From NCBI GenBank assembly GCA_025462645.1, contig JAOAPB010000001.1:62001-126000 (forward strand): DNA of 64,000 bases. Direction: 5' to 3'. Of this stretch, positions 54,644 to 64,000 are shown piece by piece (positions within the stretch are counted from its first letter, which is position 1; each line of letters starts with the position of its first letter). A program made the translations under genes and the position numbers. The notes beneath the pieces were generated by a model. The model had not been told where the DNA came from. It was given only the letters and a program-made list of their open reading frames with translations, and searched no databases. Origin of the DNA: Edaphobacter sp. GTDB lineage: Bacteria; Acidobacteriota; Terriglobia; Terriglobales; Acidobacteriaceae.

Positions 54644-55339
54644 ATGTTGACGATACGACCCGCAGCAGAGCGCGGCCACGCGAACCATGGCTGGCTCGAC
54701 TCCAACTTCAGCTTCTCCTTCGCCGATTACTACGACCCCGATCACATGGGCTTCCGCTCCCTCCGCGTCATCAACGAGGACTACGTCGCGCCCGCCATGG
54801 GCTTCGGCAAACACCCCCATCGCGACATGGAGATCCTCACCTATGTCCTCGAGGGAGCGGTGAAGCACGAGGACACCACCGGAGCCAGCGAAACCCTTGT
54901 CCCCGGCGAGCTGCAGCACATGTCCGCCGGCACCGGCGTCCGCCACAGCGAGATGAATCCCTCCGACACCGAGACCCTTCACCTCCTCCAGATCTGGCTC
55001 ATGCCGAACCAACTCGGCATCCCGCCAAAGTACGAGCAGAAGAAGTTCTCCGTGCAGGAGCAGCCCAACCAGCTCCATCTCCTCGCCTCCACCGACGGTC
55101 GTGACAGCTCCTTCAAGCTCTTCAGCGATGCCGAGCTGCTCGCCTCGAAGCTGGAGCCCAAAGGCTCCGTGACTCACACGTTCAAGGCCGCACACGGCTG
55201 GCTGCAGGTGGCGCGCGGTTCCGTCTCAGTAGCCGGCGGAGTCTTGAAGGCCGGTGACGGCCTCCAGATCAGTGACGAGGCCACCCTCACAATCACCAGC
55301 GACTCCGGAGCGGAGTTCCTCCTCTTCGACCTGGCCTGA
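54644..55339 (+). CDS. Pirin family protein
   Basis: 231 residues from ATG 54644, with GAGG 8 nt upstream; the GTG at 54635 is less likely. The cupin metal site is in GKHPHRDMEILTYVLEG, GTGVRHSEMNPS and the second cupin half. Pirins of this type (YhhW) can act as quercetin 2,3-dioxygenases, though true roles vary. A short leftward ORF at 54497-54607 lies just upstream. The gene abuts the stop codon of the MerC-like gene. Confidence 0.92.
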   Translation: MLTIRPAAERGHANHGWLDSNFSFSFADYYDPDHMGFRSLRVINEDYVAPAMGFGKHPHRDMEILTYVLEGAVKHEDTTGASETLVPGELQHMSAGTGVRHSEMNPSDTETLHLLQIWLMPNQLGIPPKYEQKKFSVQEQPNQLHLLASTDGRDSSFKLFSDAELLASKLEPKGSVTHTFKAAHGWLQVARGSVSVAGGVLKAGDGLQISDEATLTITSDSGAEFLLFDLA

Positions 55340-55819
55340 TCAATCTGCTGCGTGTCGGGTGCAACGACTGCAGTTCTTGCAGAAGGTGTGGTTCATCCGA
55401 TGCGCAGCGATCATCAGCACACTCCCAGCCAGCGTTATCAGCACCTCATATCGAGGCGAGGAGAGACGCTCGCCATAGAAGGCCCCGAAAAAGATCAGAG
55501 CCAGCCCCATCGCCATCAACACCACGATGCGCCGTCGCCCATGCGTTCGAAAGCCATTGATCAAGGCAACGCCTCCCAAAGCGGCAACGCCAATCGCCAT
55601 GAAGCGGTGCGTCTTCCCCTCGCCGGGCAGTACCTGCGCAAAGACCACAGACACCGAGAGCAGTATCGGCGTGACGACACAGTGGACGAGGCAGAGCGCA
55701 GAGGCCCAGATACCGAGCTTATCGGCAGAGAAGGAAAAAGTACGCGGTGTTGCATCCATGGATTCAGGCACGAGGACTCTCAAAGCAGTATCCACAGACA
55801 TGAAGAGGCTCATGCTCAA
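55340..55819 (-). CDS. MerC-domain membrane protein
   Basis: 159 residues (a start at Met 7 or 20 is also possible). The MerC fold is visible from residue about 30: DKLGIWASALCLVHCVVTPI with the Cys pair CLVHC, then helices at about 60-80, 95-115 and 130-150, and a C-terminal tail with Cys motifs CKNCSRC. MerC transports mercury ions; many homologues outside mer operons are of unknown function, perhaps handling metals. It follows purF by 57 bp on the same strand. Confidence 0.85.
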   Translation of the reverse strand: MSMSLFMSVDTALRVLVPESMDATPRTFSFSADKLGIWASALCLVHCVVTPILLSVSVVFAQVLPGEGKTHRFMAIGVAALGGVALINGFRTHGRRRIVVLMAMGLALIFFGAFYGERLSSPRYEVLITLAGSVLMIAAHRMNHTFCKNCSRCTRHAAD

Positions 55820-55876
55820 ATACGCTAACGATATTCTATTATCATTTACTCAGATTGTCACCCGAGGACGAACTCC

Positions 55877-57379
55877 TCAGGCGACTGTCTCCGCAGGCAG
55901 TATCTCCGACACATCCACCCACTGCGTCGGATAGTCTCCCGTATAACAGGCCGTACAGAAGGAGCCCGGGGAGAGTCCATTAGCAGGCTCGCCGGTAGTA
56001 CACGAGTGGGTGAGGCCTGGCAGTGAGAGATAAGCAAGAGAGTCCGCCTCGATGTACTCGCAGATCTCGGAGACCGATTTATTTGCCGCGATAAGGTCCT
56101 TCTTGCTCGGCGTATCCACCCCATAAAAACAAGGAGAGATCGTCGGCGGACAACTGATCCGCAGATGGACCTCCTTCGCTCCGGCAGCCCGCACCATGCG
56201 CACGATCTTCCGCGACGTCGTTCCACGGATGATCGAGTCATCGATCAGGATCACGCGCTTTCCTTCGAGCAAGCTCCGCACCGGATTCAGCTTCATCCGC
56301 ACGCCGAAGTCGCGCACCCGCTGCTCCGGTTGAATGAACGTCCTCCCCACATAGTGGTTACGGATCAACCCAAGGTTGAACGGGATCCCCGACTCCGCCG
56401 CATATCCGATCGCAGCGGTCACACCGGAGTCAGGCACCGGTACAACCAGATCCGCAGGTACGCCGGATTCGCGCGCAAGCTGTCGTCCCATCTGCTCCCG
56501 CGACTGCTGCACCCAACGCCCATAGATCTTCGAGTCGGGCCGCGCAAAGTAAACATGCTCGAAGACACAGCTAGCCTGCTGCGTCGTCGTATCGAAGTAG
56601 CGGCTGGTCACGCCATCCTCCGACACCATCACCAGCTCCCCCGGCTTCACATCGCGCTCGTACTTCGCGTGGAGCAGGTCGAACGCGCACGTCTCCGAAG
56701 CAAACACAAACGTATCCGGAGCCCCATCGACGCCAGTAATCCGTCCCATCGAAAGCGGTCTGAACCCATGCGGATCGCGAGCTGCGAAGATGCGGTTCCG
56801 CGTCATCATCACAATCGAAAACGCCCCCTCCACCTGAGCCAGCGAGTCCGCGATGCAGTCCACCAGTGTCGACCGCTTCGAGTGCGCGATCAGCTGAATA
56901 ATGATCTCGGAGTCACTCGTTGTCTGGAACAACGCACCATCGCGTTCCAGGCGCTCCTTCGCCGTACCCAGGTTCACGAGATTGCCATTGTGGGCGATCG
57001 CAATCAGCCCCTTCGTACTATCTACCGAGATAGGCTGCGCATTCAGCAGCGCCGAGTCGCCCGTCGTCGAGTAGCGCGTATGCCCAATCGCCATGTACCC
57101 CGGCAGCTTGGCCAGTACATCGTCGGTAAAGATCTCCGACACCAGGCCCATCCCCTTGATGTCATTCACCTCCTGCCCATCCGCAGACGCGATACCAGCC
57201 GACTCCTGCCCGCGATGTTGCAGCGAATAAAGCCCCCAATATGTAAGCCGCGCCGCATCGGGATGGTTATAGATCGCCATCACGCCGCACTCTTCACGCA
57301 GCTTGTCGAACGGAGTTGCGTCGTCCTCTTCCATCTCTTCTACCGGGTTGTTCGGGAGAGCCAGCAGCTTATCCATCAT
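55877..57379 (-). CDS. purF: Amidophosphoribosyltransferase PurF
   Basis: 500 residues, overlapping purL by 4 bp (ATGA). The nucleophilic Cys of the glutaminase domain lies in [17 protein letters not shown], after a short propeptide of about 30 residues as in the Bacillus type. [11 protein letters not shown] follows. The PRPP loop is [18 protein letters not shown]. Cysteines in [14 protein letters not shown] and [12 protein letters not shown] fit the Fe-S cluster of that type. It makes phosphoribosylamine, the first committed step of purine synthesis. Regulated by feedback in the family; no leader element seen. Confidence 0.97.
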   Translation of the reverse strand: MMDKLLALPNNPVEEMEEDDATPFDKLREECGVMAIYNHPDAARLTYWGLYSLQHRGQESAGIASADGQEVNDIKGMGLVSEIFTDDVLAKLPGYMAIGHTRYSTTGDSALLNAQPISVDSTKGLIAIAHNGNLVNLGTAKERLERDGALFQTTSDSEIIIQLIAHSKRSTLVDCIADSLAQVEGAFSIVMMTRNRIFAARDPHGFRPLSMGRITGVDGAPDTFVFASETCAFDLLHAKYERDVKPGELVMVSEDGVTSRYFDTTTQQASCVFEHVYFARPDSKIYGRWVQQSREQMGRQLARESGVPADLVVPVPDSGVTAAIGYAAESGIPFNLGLIRNHYVGRTFIQPEQRVRDFGVRMKLNPVRSLLEGKRVILIDDSIIRGTTSRKIVRMVRAAGAKEVHLRISCPPTISPCFYGVDTPSKKDLIAANKSVSEICEYIEADSLAYLSLPGLTHSCTTGEPANGLSPGSFCTACYTGDYPTQWVDVSEILPAETVA

Positions 57380-59925
57380 GCCGTCACCACCTCGTGCGCA
57401 AGCTGCGCTTCCATCGCCCCTGCCCACGCCGCCTTCAACGCCTGCACCGGTTCATCGACAATCGTCTTCTCGTTGATCACAATCTCGTAGTTACCCTTGG
57501 TCACATCGCCCAATCGGAACAGCCACACGTCAGCATGTTCGCGAAGCACCACCTGAATCTCTTCCAGCTTCGTAGGATCGGCGGTCGCGATAACCGACGA
57601 TCCGATCTCGCTGAACAACCGTTCCTTGAGCAGGAATGGCTCGTCAGAGTCGAGTCGCATCGATACCGTCATGCCCAACTCCCGTGGGAAGCACGCCTTC
57701 GCAAACGCCACCGCACAGCCACCGTCGGAGAGATCGCTCGCCGAGGTCAGCAGGCCCTTCTCGGCAAGGGCAGCAAGCGCCTTGTGCAGCGCGGCCTCTT
57801 CCTTCAGATCCAGTATCGGAGGCGTACCCCATAGCTCGCCCATCACACTCTTTGCATAGTCCGTTGCGCCGAAGTCGCGCTTCGCCTGCCGCCCGCCACC
57901 CTGAAATGCGGAGAGGAACAGAACAGCATCACCAGCCCTCTGAAACGCAGCCGGCACACTCTTCGTCACATCCTCGATGATCCCAACGATCCCGAGCACA
58001 GGCGTCGGATAGATCCCCTCACCCTTGGTCTCGTTATAAAGCGAGACATTCCCACCCGTGACCGGAGTTCCCAATGCAATGCAAGCCTCAGCGATCCCAT
58101 CAATCGCGCGCGAAAGCTGCGCCATAATCTCCGGCTTCTCCGGATTCCCGAAGTTCAAACAGTTCGTAGCCGCCACCGGCGTAGCACCCGTGCATGCGAC
58201 CTTTCGCGCGGCCTCAGCGACAGCATGCATCGCCCCAAGCTTGGGATCGAGATAGCACCAGCGCCCATTCCCCGCCAGAGCCATCGCGAGGCCACGATCA
58301 CCCTTCGCGGCATTATCCTTCCGTGCTCCGTCGAAAGATTGCGAACTATCAGGCAGGACCACCGGATTCGCCGCGCCTTCATTCCCTGTCGAAAGCGTCG
58401 CCTCGCCCTCGGGCGTAGAGGCAGCGATGGTCTTTGCCACCTTGCCTGTCACGCTATGCTCAAACGCCAGGGGGTCCAGGCCCTGAACCGCCTTCCCTGT
58501 TCCCTTGATCCGCATCACGCCAGCTTCGCCACCCGGTCCCTGCACGGTGTTGGTCTGCACCATCGAGTCGTACTGCTCAAACACCCAACGCTTATCGCAG
58601 ATATTCGCACTCGCGAGCAGTGTTTTAAGATCAGCGGTATAGTCCCGCGGCTCCTTCAGCTTTGCCAGCACATCAGCCGGAGGATCGAGCGGCACCGGAG
58701 CCTTCCACACGCCGACTGGCCGGTGGTACAGCGGAGCATCGTCCGTCAAACTCTTGTTGGGAATATTCGCGACCAGCTCGCCATGCTGCGTAATCCGCAT
58801 ATTCGGTTCAGCCGTCACCGTGCCGACGATGGAGGCATCCAGCCCCCACTTCTCGAAGACGTCGAGCACCTCCTGCGCACGCGGCTTATCCGCAACCAGC
58901 AACATCCGCTCCTGCGACTCCGACAACATGATCTCGTAACTCGACATCCCCGTCTCGCGCTGTGGAACCAGATCGAGCTCCACCGTCAGTCCAAGGTCGC
59001 CCCTCGCGCCCATCTCGCACGTCGAGCAGGTCAACCCAGCCGCTCCCATATCCTGAATCCCGAGCACCGCGCCGGTAGCCATTGCCTCAAGGCAAGCTTC
59101 CAGCAGCAGCTTCTCCATGAATGGATCGCCCATCTGCACATTGGGCCGCTTCTGCTCCGAGCCCTCCGTGAACTCCTCCGACGCCATCGTGGCCCCGTGA
59201 ATCCCATCCCGGCCCGTCTTCGCGCCGACGTAGATCACCGGATTCCCCACACCGGTAGCTTTGGCATAAAAGATCTCGTCCCTCTTCACCAACCCCAGCG
59301 CAAACGCATTCAGCAGCGGATTGCCCGAATAACAAGTCTCGAACCGCGTCTCTCCACCGAGATTCGGAACGCCAAAGCAGTTCCCATAGCCTGCCACGCC
59401 ATGCACGATACCCGTTGCAATCTGGTGATTCCTGCGCCGCAGCGCCTCATCCGGCTCCGCCTCATCCAGCGGCCCGAACCGCAGCGAATCCATCACTGCC
59501 AACGGACGCGCATTCATCGTGAAGATATCCCGCAGAATCCCGCCAACGCCCGTAGCCGCGCCCTGATAAGGCTCAATATACGAGGGGTGATTATGCGACT
59601 CGATCTTGAAAGCACAGGCCCACCCATCGCCCACGTCGATGATCCCGGCGTTCTCTCCCGGCCCCTGCACCACGCTGCCCGGTCCCGTGCTGCGGGCACC
59701 CTTCGTCGGCAACCGCTTCAAATGAACCCGCGACGACTTGTACGAGCAGTGCTCCGACCACATCACGGAAAAGATCCCCAGCTCGGTCAGGCTGGGCGTA
59801 CGTCCAAGCGCTGCTTCGATGCGCGTGTACTCATCCGGAGTGATACTGTGCTGCTTGAGCAGCTCCGGCGTAATGGTGGCTGGGGAGGGGGTACCGCTGG
59901 CTTGCTGAACTTGCTGATTTGGCAT
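57376..59925 (-). CDS. purL: Phosphoribosylformylglycinamidine synthase PurL, with insertion
   Basis: 849 residues, versus about 740 for the usual small PurL. N-terminal [31 protein letters not shown] and [20 protein letters not shown] are diagnostic. It converts FGAR to FGAM with PurQ and PurS in this small form. About 65 residues are extra between GTGKAVQ and [17 protein letters not shown] (about 480-545), with a low-complexity sequence including [17 protein letters not shown]. The insertion keeps the frame, so the enzyme is likely active. Preceded by a hairpin in the leader; downstream of dut. Confidence 0.96.
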   Translation of the reverse strand: MPNQQVQQASGTPSPATITPELLKQHSITPDEYTRIEAALGRTPSLTELGIFSVMWSEHCSYKSSRVHLKRLPTKGARSTGPGSVVQGPGENAGIIDVGDGWACAFKIESHNHPSYIEPYQGAATGVGGILRDIFTMNARPLAVMDSLRFGPLDEAEPDEALRRRNHQIATGIVHGVAGYGNCFGVPNLGGETRFETCYSGNPLLNAFALGLVKRDEIFYAKATGVGNPVIYVGAKTGRDGIHGATMASEEFTEGSEQKRPNVQMGDPFMEKLLLEACLEAMATGAVLGIQDMGAAGLTCSTCEMGARGDLGLTVELDLVPQRETGMSSYEIMLSESQERMLLVADKPRAQEVLDVFEKWGLDASIVGTVTAEPNMRITQHGELVANIPNKSLTDDAPLYHRPVGVWKAPVPLDPPADVLAKLKEPRDYTADLKTLLASANICDKRWVFEQYDSMVQTNTVQGPGGEAGVMRIKGTGKAVQGLDPLAFEHSVTGKVAKTIAASTPEGEATLSTGNEGAANPVVLPDSSQSFDGARKDNAAKGDRGLAMALAGNGRWCYLDPKLGAMHAVAEAARKVACTGATPVAATNCLNFGNPEKPEIMAQLSRAIDGIAEACIALGTPVTGGNVSLYNETKGEGIYPTPVLGIVGIIEDVTKSVPAAFQRAGDAVLFLSAFQGGGRQAKRDFGATDYAKSVMGELWGTPPILDLKEEAALHKALAALAEKGLLTSASDLSDGGCAVAFAKACFPRELGMTVSMRLDSDEPFLLKERLFSEIGSSVIATADPTKLEEIQVVLREHADVWLFRLGDVTKGNYEIVINEKTIVDEPVQALKAAWAGAMEAQLAHEVVTA
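58297..58490 (-). repeat. In-frame insertion within purL
   Basis: About 195 bp absent from typical purL genes. It encodes a polar segment with [30 protein letters not shown] and TTTCGACGG occur as direct partial repeats. It may be an intragenic mobile element like those in rnr, but of a different sequence. Its limits are set by comparison with remembered family sequences, so they are approximate. Confidence 0.4.
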
Positions 59926-59938
59926 GGCTCGCTATTAA

Positions 59939-59959
59939 GATTGTCGCACGGCGACAATC
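59939..59959 (-). promoter_or_regulatory. Hairpin in purL leader
   Basis: GATTGTCGC and GCGACAATC pair perfectly around a 3-nt loop, 13 bp upstream of the purL start codon, close to where the ribosome binds. It could tune purL translation or be an operator. Confidence 0.4.
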
Positions 59960-59988
59960 GATTCAGCCTCCAATCCCCAGCGCCACGC

Positions 59989-60480
59989 CTAAACTCCCGT
60001 ACTGCCAAATCCCGCAGCGCCTCGCGGAGCCTCTTCCAACTCCGTAACCTCTTCAAACTGCGCCTCGATCCGCTCGACAATCCGAAGCTGCGCAATTCGA
60101 TCCCCCACCTTCACCTCAACGGCTACCGGGCTCAGGTTCGTCACCACCACCTTGATCTCCCCGCGATACCCCGGGTCGATCACCCCAGCCAGCGTCGTCA
60201 CACCCCGCACCGCCAACCCAGACCGATCCTCCACCAGCGCACCATGCGTCGAGGGAAACTCCAGCGCAATCCCCGTCGCAACCGCCAGCGTCGCCCCAGC
60301 CTCGATCACCACGCCCTCAGACGCATAAAGATCGGCCGCCAGATCCCCAAACGGCCCCGTATGCGCATAACGCGGCAGCCGAGCCTCCGTCCGAAGCCTC
60401 AAAACCTTGATCCGTGGAGAACCCGGAGAGCCCTTCGCCAAACCATCCGCCATCACCTCAGCCACTGCAACACCAGCCAT
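59989..60480 (-). CDS. dut: dUTP diphosphatase
   Basis: 163 residues of the trimeric dUTPase family. Motifs in order: DLAADLY (I), DRSGLAVRG (II), GVIDPGYRGEIKV (III), GDRIAQLRI (IV) and GAAGFGSTG (V). It hydrolyses dUTP to dUMP and pyrophosphate to keep uracil out of DNA. It is upstream of purL with 63 bp between, so a nucleotide operon dut-purL-purF is likely. Confidence 0.95.
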   Translation of the reverse strand: MAGVAVAEVMADGLAKGSPGSPRIKVLRLRTEARLPRYAHTGPFGDLAADLYASEGVVIEAGATLAVATGIALEFPSTHGALVEDRSGLAVRGVTTLAGVIDPGYRGEIKVVVTNLSPVAVEVKVGDRIAQLRIVERIEAQFEEVTELEEAPRGAAGFGSTGV

Positions 60481-60586
60481 CCGAAATACCCTCCAGAGAT
60501 AATCTCAAGACAATCTCACTCCATTCTCACCCATACACTCCCCCGCGAAGCCAGGCTGCCTCTCTCCAACACGATAAAATCGCATC

Positions 60587-61405
60587 GTGCCCAAGCCTGC
60601 CGCTCCTCAAGCATCAAGAAAGCTCCGCCGCCGCCTCAAAAGCGCAGTGCTACAGCCCGAAGCCATCTATCGTCTCTACCTCAAGCTGAAGTACGGCGCA
60701 GGCAGACTCACCGCAACCCCACCCTCGCACCTGCCCAACGCAACCCTGCAAACCCGCGCCGAGTGGCAGCAGGCATACGAGCAGGCCAAGCAGCACCACA
60801 TCCCCCTCCATCGCGGCTCCGAAAAAAACTGGGACCACGTAGCCGCCGTCTTCGCCATCCTCAGCCACACCACAACGTCAGCCCGCATCCTCGACGCCGG
60901 CTCGGAGTTCTACAGCAACGTCCTCCCCGCCCTCTTCGTCTACGGCTACCGCGACCTCTACGGCATCAATCTCTCCTTCACCGCACCCTCACGCCGCGGC
61001 CCCATCCAGTACCTCCCCGGCGACATCACCCGCACCGAGTTCCCCGACGCCTACTTCGACGCCGTCACCTGTCTCAGCGTCATCGAGCACGGCGTCCCCC
61101 TCGCCTCCTACCTCCGCGAGATGCACCGCGTTCTCAAACCCGGCGGCCTGCTCATCACCTCCACCGACTACTACCCCACCCCCATCGAGACCCACGGCCA
61201 GACCGCCCACGGCTCACCGATCAAGGTCTTCACCAAACCCGAGATCCAGCAGCTCCTGAAGCTCGCAATAGAGATCGGATTCGAACTAACCGGCGACCTC
61301 GACCTCGAATGCACCGACCGCCCCATTCGCTGGGACCAGTTCAACCTCGAGTACACCTTCGTCATCTTCACCCTGAAAAAGAAGCCCTGGGCAAGCCAGA
61401 CCTAA
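60587..61405 (+). CDS. Class I SAM-dependent methyltransferase
   Basis: 272 residues. The Rossmann motif I appears as ILDAGSEFYSNVLPAL and post-motif VTCLSVIEHGVPLASYL, then MHRVLKPGGLLITS as motif III. The N-terminal ~80 residues are basic and helical. It could methylate a sugar, lipid or small molecule, but the substrate is unclear. The convergent glycosyltransferase overlaps by 4 bp at the stop codons (CTAA). Proximity suggests a polysaccharide or envelope role. Confidence 0.88.
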   Translation: MPKPAAPQASRKLRRRLKSAVLQPEAIYRLYLKLKYGAGRLTATPPSHLPNATLQTRAEWQQAYEQAKQHHIPLHRGSEKNWDHVAAVFAILSHTTTSARILDAGSEFYSNVLPALFVYGYRDLYGINLSFTAPSRRGPIQYLPGDITRTEFPDAYFDAVTCLSVIEHGVPLASYLREMHRVLKPGGLLITSTDYYPTPIETHGQTAHGSPIKVFTKPEIQQLLKLAIEIGFELTGDLDLECTDRPIRWDQFNLEYTFVIFTLKKKPWASQT

Positions 61406-62370
61406 CCGATATTCTGCCGGTTAGGCTGATTCGCCTTCGTAACACCACCCACAATCTGGTTCCACGTAACCACCCACGGCACCACGAGCGAAAAGACCAG
61501 CCGAGCGACCAACACGCCAAACGAAGCCTTGCGAATACTCCGCCAGTCCAGCCGAAAGGCAAAGTAAGTCTCCAGAGCAAAAATAAGGATGAATGGAATA
61601 GCGCTGAACGGCAGAGCCAGCAGCGCAACCACCTCCACCACACATCGCATCAGGTTGCGCATCAGGCGAGCCGGCCTCACCCCCAGCACGCCATCCGTAA
61701 TCGCATAGCTGGCAAGCTGCCGCACCGCCGATCCAAACGTATGCCGAGGCCGATAGATAGCCTTCGCCCTCTCCGCAAACGCCGGAGCGACGATCCTCCG
61801 AACCTTCTGATCGAAGACCGTATCCTCTCCAAGAAACACTGTCTCCGGAAACCCACCCACCCTCTCCCAAAGCTCCTTGCGAAAGGCCATCGACCGCGCC
61901 GTACACGACTTCGTCGGCTCATCCTCACTCAGCTTCACCCCAAAGAACGGAGCCGAGGCAACATCCCACACCGTCGCATCCGCAACGTCGATGCACGATC
62001 CCCCCACCGCATACTCCGCCTTACCCTCCAGAATCGGAGCCGTCAGCCGCGTCAACCACTCCGGCCCATAGACACATCCGGCATCGACGCAGGCAATCAC
62101 ATCCGACGTAGCCGCGGTAATCCCCACATTCCGCCCCCGCGCAATCGGCCCGGGCGAGTGCTTCAGGCTGCAGCTCTCATCACGAATCGGAATCAAAGCC
62201 GGATACCTCGTCTTCGCTGCAACCAGCCACTCCCAGGTCCCATCCGTGGACCCGCCATCCACAATGATCACCTCAGCCGCGGCAAGCGTCTGCCCCATCA
62301 GGCTCGAGACAAGCTCGCCGATATCCTCAGCCTCATTGAGAACCGTTGCTACGACGCTCACACCCAACAT
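61402..62370 (-). CDS. Family 2 glycosyltransferase
   Basis: 322 residues from ATG 62370; the open frame extends upstream but homology starts here. GT-A motifs: VSVVATVLNEAEDIGELVSS, EVIIVDGGSTDGTWEWL (first Asp), CVDAGCVYGPEWL (the DxD equivalent) and FLGEDTVFDQKV. C-terminal helices at about 235-305 are hydrophobic, so it is probably membrane-associated. It would transfer a sugar to a lipid or polysaccharide acceptor. Acceptor and donor are unknown. Confidence 0.9.
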   Translation of the reverse strand: MLGVSVVATVLNEAEDIGELVSSLMGQTLAAAEVIIVDGGSTDGTWEWLVAAKTRYPALIPIRDESCSLKHSPGPIARGRNVGITAATSDVIACVDAGCVYGPEWLTRLTAPILEGKAEYAVGGSCIDVADATVWDVASAPFFGVKLSEDEPTKSCTARSMAFRKELWERVGGFPETVFLGEDTVFDQKVRRIVAPAFAERAKAIYRPRHTFGSAVRQLASYAITDGVLGVRPARLMRNLMRCVVEVVALLALPFSAIPFILIFALETYFAFRLDWRSIRKASFGVLVARLVFSLVVPWVVTWNQIVGGVTKANQPNRQNIG

Positions 62371-62781
62371 GTCCGCCAAACCCCAGGTTAGGCCGTGCCA
62401 TAACCTCACAACCAACCTGTTCAGACTACCGCCCACTCCCACCGCAAGCCAAACCCAGCCCAAGATCAAGCCCCAAGATCAAGCCCCAAGACCAAGCCGT
62501 CGCGGAGGCCTGCCGGACCCACAGGGTTCCCAGCAGAGCTCCACTCCCGCAAAGACGTCTCCGCCCATTCAAACTCGCCTCGATGAGAGTCATCCGCCTG
62601 CTCAAGTGGCTCTCCTGGCGGCCACAGCTTCGAGCCTTACCCAGAAATTCTTACCCCGAAACCAATTCATCTCTCCCCCCTTCTCACTCATTTCAAATCA
62701 TTTACCAGTTGACACAAAAATGAGGCAAAGAGGGACAGTCCTGCATTGCGACGATCCTCCCCGATACAGTTCTGTTGCACC
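62371..62781. other. Gene-free region before the GH31 gene
   Basis: About 410 bp with no gene. Three copies of a 14-bp unit (core AAGATCAAGCCCC) lie in tandem at about 62459-62498, the last slightly changed. The promoters of the glycosyltransferase (left) and GH31 (right) must be here. No operator or riboswitch was recognised. Confidence 0.5.
62459..62498. repeat. Three tandem 14-bp units
   Basis: The units share AAGATCAAGCCCC; the third has AAGACCAAGCC. This is a short direct repeat that may vary in copy number. Confidence 0.6.
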
Positions 62782-64000
62782 ATGAGCCTCTTCCGCCTCA
62801 CCGCGCTGCTGCCTGCCGCTCTCCTCATCGCAGTCCTCCCGTCGGCGCCTGCCCAGACGGCAACCCAGACCCTCCCCAACGGAATCGAAGTCACCTCCGG
62901 CAGTACCATCCTCCGCATCACGGCCCTCCGCGACGACGTCCTCCGCGTCCGCGCCTCCCACGACAGCCCTCTCCCCGAGGACGCCTCCTGGGCCGTCCTC
63001 CCCGAAGCCCGCACCTCCACCGTCCGCATCACCCCCGACCCCGACGGCCTCGGCTTCCAAACCGCCACCCTCCGCGTAAAGCTCTCCTCCGACCTCCGCC
63101 TCACCGTAACCGACCTCGCCGGAAAGATCCTCCAGCAGGACGCCCGCCCCATCGCATGGAACGGCCACAGCTTCAACATCTACAAGCAAAAGGCCATCGA
63201 CACCCACTTCTTCGGCCTCGGCGACAAGCCCGGCCCCCTCGACCGCACCGGCCAATCCTTCGTCATGTGGAACACCGACTCCTTCGGCTTCCAGGAGTCC
63301 ACCGACCCCATCTACAAGAGCATCCCCTTCTTCATCGACTACCGCGCCGCCCGCGCCCTCGGCGTCTTCTTCGACAATACCTTCCGCACCCACTTCGACT
63401 TCGGCAAAGAGCTCCCCAACCAATACTCCTTCGGCTCACCCGACGGCCCCGTCGACTACTACCTCCTCTACGGCCCCGATCCCAAACACGTCGTCGAGGC
63501 CTACGCCTGGCTCACCGGCCCCACGCCTCTCCCGCCCCTCTGGTCTCTCGGCTTCCAACAGTCCCGTTACAGCTATGTTCCCGAGTCGAAGGTTCGTGAG
63601 ATCGCCAACCGCCTCCGCGCCGACCACATCCCCGCCGACGCCCTCTACCTCGACATCGACTACCAGAAAGACAATCGCCCCTTCACCGTCGACACCGACA
63701 AGTTCCCCCACTTCTCCCAGATGCTCCACGACCTCGCCCAGCAGCACTTCCACGTCGTAGCCATCACCGACCTCCACATCGCAAAGCTCCCCAACGCCGG
63801 CTACGCCCCCTACGACACCGGCACCGCAGGAGACCACTTCGTCAAGAACCCCGACGGCACCACCTACGTCGGAGCCGTCTGGCCCGGCCCCTCCGTCTTC
63901 CCCGACTTCACCCGGGACGCAAGCCGCCAATGGTGGGGAACCCTCTACAAGGACTTCCTCCACGACGGAGTCGCCGGCTTCTGGAACGACATGAACGAGC
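62782..64000 (+). CDS. Glycoside hydrolase family 31 (partial)
   Basis: Starts at ATG 62782 and continues past the right edge, 406 codons seen. A signal peptide (1-24, SAPAQTA cleavage) shows export. The N-terminal beta-sandwich (about 30-235) is followed by the catalytic TIM barrel: PPLWSLGFQQSRYSY, then LYLDIDYQ (a conserved Asp on strand 2) and at the edge GFWNDMNE, whose Asp is the nucleophile of GH31. Family members are alpha-glucosidases and alpha-xylosidases, so it probably releases sugars from plant or microbial polysaccharide in the periplasm. Confidence 0.93.
   Translation, partial: MSLFRLTALLPAALLIAVLPSAPAQTATQTLPNGIEVTSGSTILRITALRDDVLRVRASHDSPLPEDASWAVLPEARTSTVRITPDPDGLGFQTATLRVKLSSDLRLTVTDLAGKILQQDARPIAWNGHSFNIYKQKAIDTHFFGLGDKPGPLDRTGQSFVMWNTDSFGFQESTDPIYKSIPFFIDYRAARALGVFFDNTFRTHFDFGKELPNQYSFGSPDGPVDYYLLYGPDPKHVVEAYAWLTGPTPLPPLWSLGFQQSRYSYVPESKVREIANRLRADHIPADALYLDIDYQKDNRPFTVDTDKFPHFSQMLHDLAQQHFHVVAITDLHIAKLPNAGYAPYDTGTAGDHFVKNPDGTTYVGAVWPGPSVFPDFTRDASRQWWGTLYKDFLHDGVAGFWNDMNE

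Noticed and set aside
58225-62391. A 1388-codon open frame on the + strand
   Set aside because: It runs antisense through purL, dut and the glycosyltransferase and out of frame through the methyltransferase; its composition (His, Arg, Pro-rich) is that of a shadow frame in high-G+C DNA.

Overview
The window reads as chromosomal DNA of an acidobacterium, most likely of the order Terriglobales (the Granulicella, Terriglobus and Edaphobacter relatives). The pointers are an 812-residue MacB/FtsX-like permease of the duplicated orphan type common in that phylum, several secreted proteins of phylum-restricted type, an LpxI-type lipid A route, and a large radical SAM protein resembling the enzymes that join lipid tails, which fits the iso-diabolic acid lipids known from these bacteria. 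This placement is inference from gene content; no rRNA gene is present. G+C is high in most genes and visibly lower between about 1.3 and 6.2 kb.

Layout. 0-1.3 kb: the end of a molybdenum hydroxylase locus (FAD subunit, Tat-exported 2Fe-2S subunit). 1.3-6.2 kb: a two-gene cassette (secreted 659-residue protein, NUDIX hydrolase) between two 437-bp inverted repeats. 6.2-14.3 kb: a 1369-residue IPT/TIG lipoprotein, tRNA-Pro(GGG), yggX and rnr. RNase R carries three in-frame copies of a palindromic element. 14.3-23.7 kb: tyrS, small DUF genes, an SDR, then a lipid A segment (fabZ, lpxA, a Gfo/Idh/MocA-like gene, lpxI) and a peroxiredoxin. 23.7-33.7 kb: histone H1-like protein, MltD-type lytic transglycosylase, a SpoIIE-phosphatase pseudogene, lepA, two tandem Skp/OmpH paralogues, a 1.27-kb non-coding stretch, a CheY-like protein and a HIT protein.

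33.7-49 kb: a Ste24-like M48 protease, the permease, an exported TldD/TldE-like pair, an rlpA operon, two paralogous exported proteins, the radical SAM protein, HEAT-repeat/RidA genes and a YcbK-like peptidase. 49-64 kb: yceH, a five-PAS histidine kinase, purD-dinB, pirin, MerC, a dut-purL-purF set, a methyltransferase, a glycosyltransferase and the first 1.2 kb of a GH31 glycosidase.

The strongest candidate for something undescribed is non-coding. Both arms of the 437-bp inverted repeat, and a diverged third copy at 31.45-31.67 kb, share one architecture: a -10-like box, a 36-nt hairpin whose sequence differs between copies while its length and position do not, a conserved box starting exactly 64 nt after the -10, and a G/C palindrome about 100 nt further on. 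This looks like a family of structured RNAs or a promoter-bearing repeat. The second candidate is the double-hairpin element inserted three times, in frame, at domain boundaries of RNase R. The third is the probable membrane-spanning-lipid radical SAM enzyme beside two exported paralogues.
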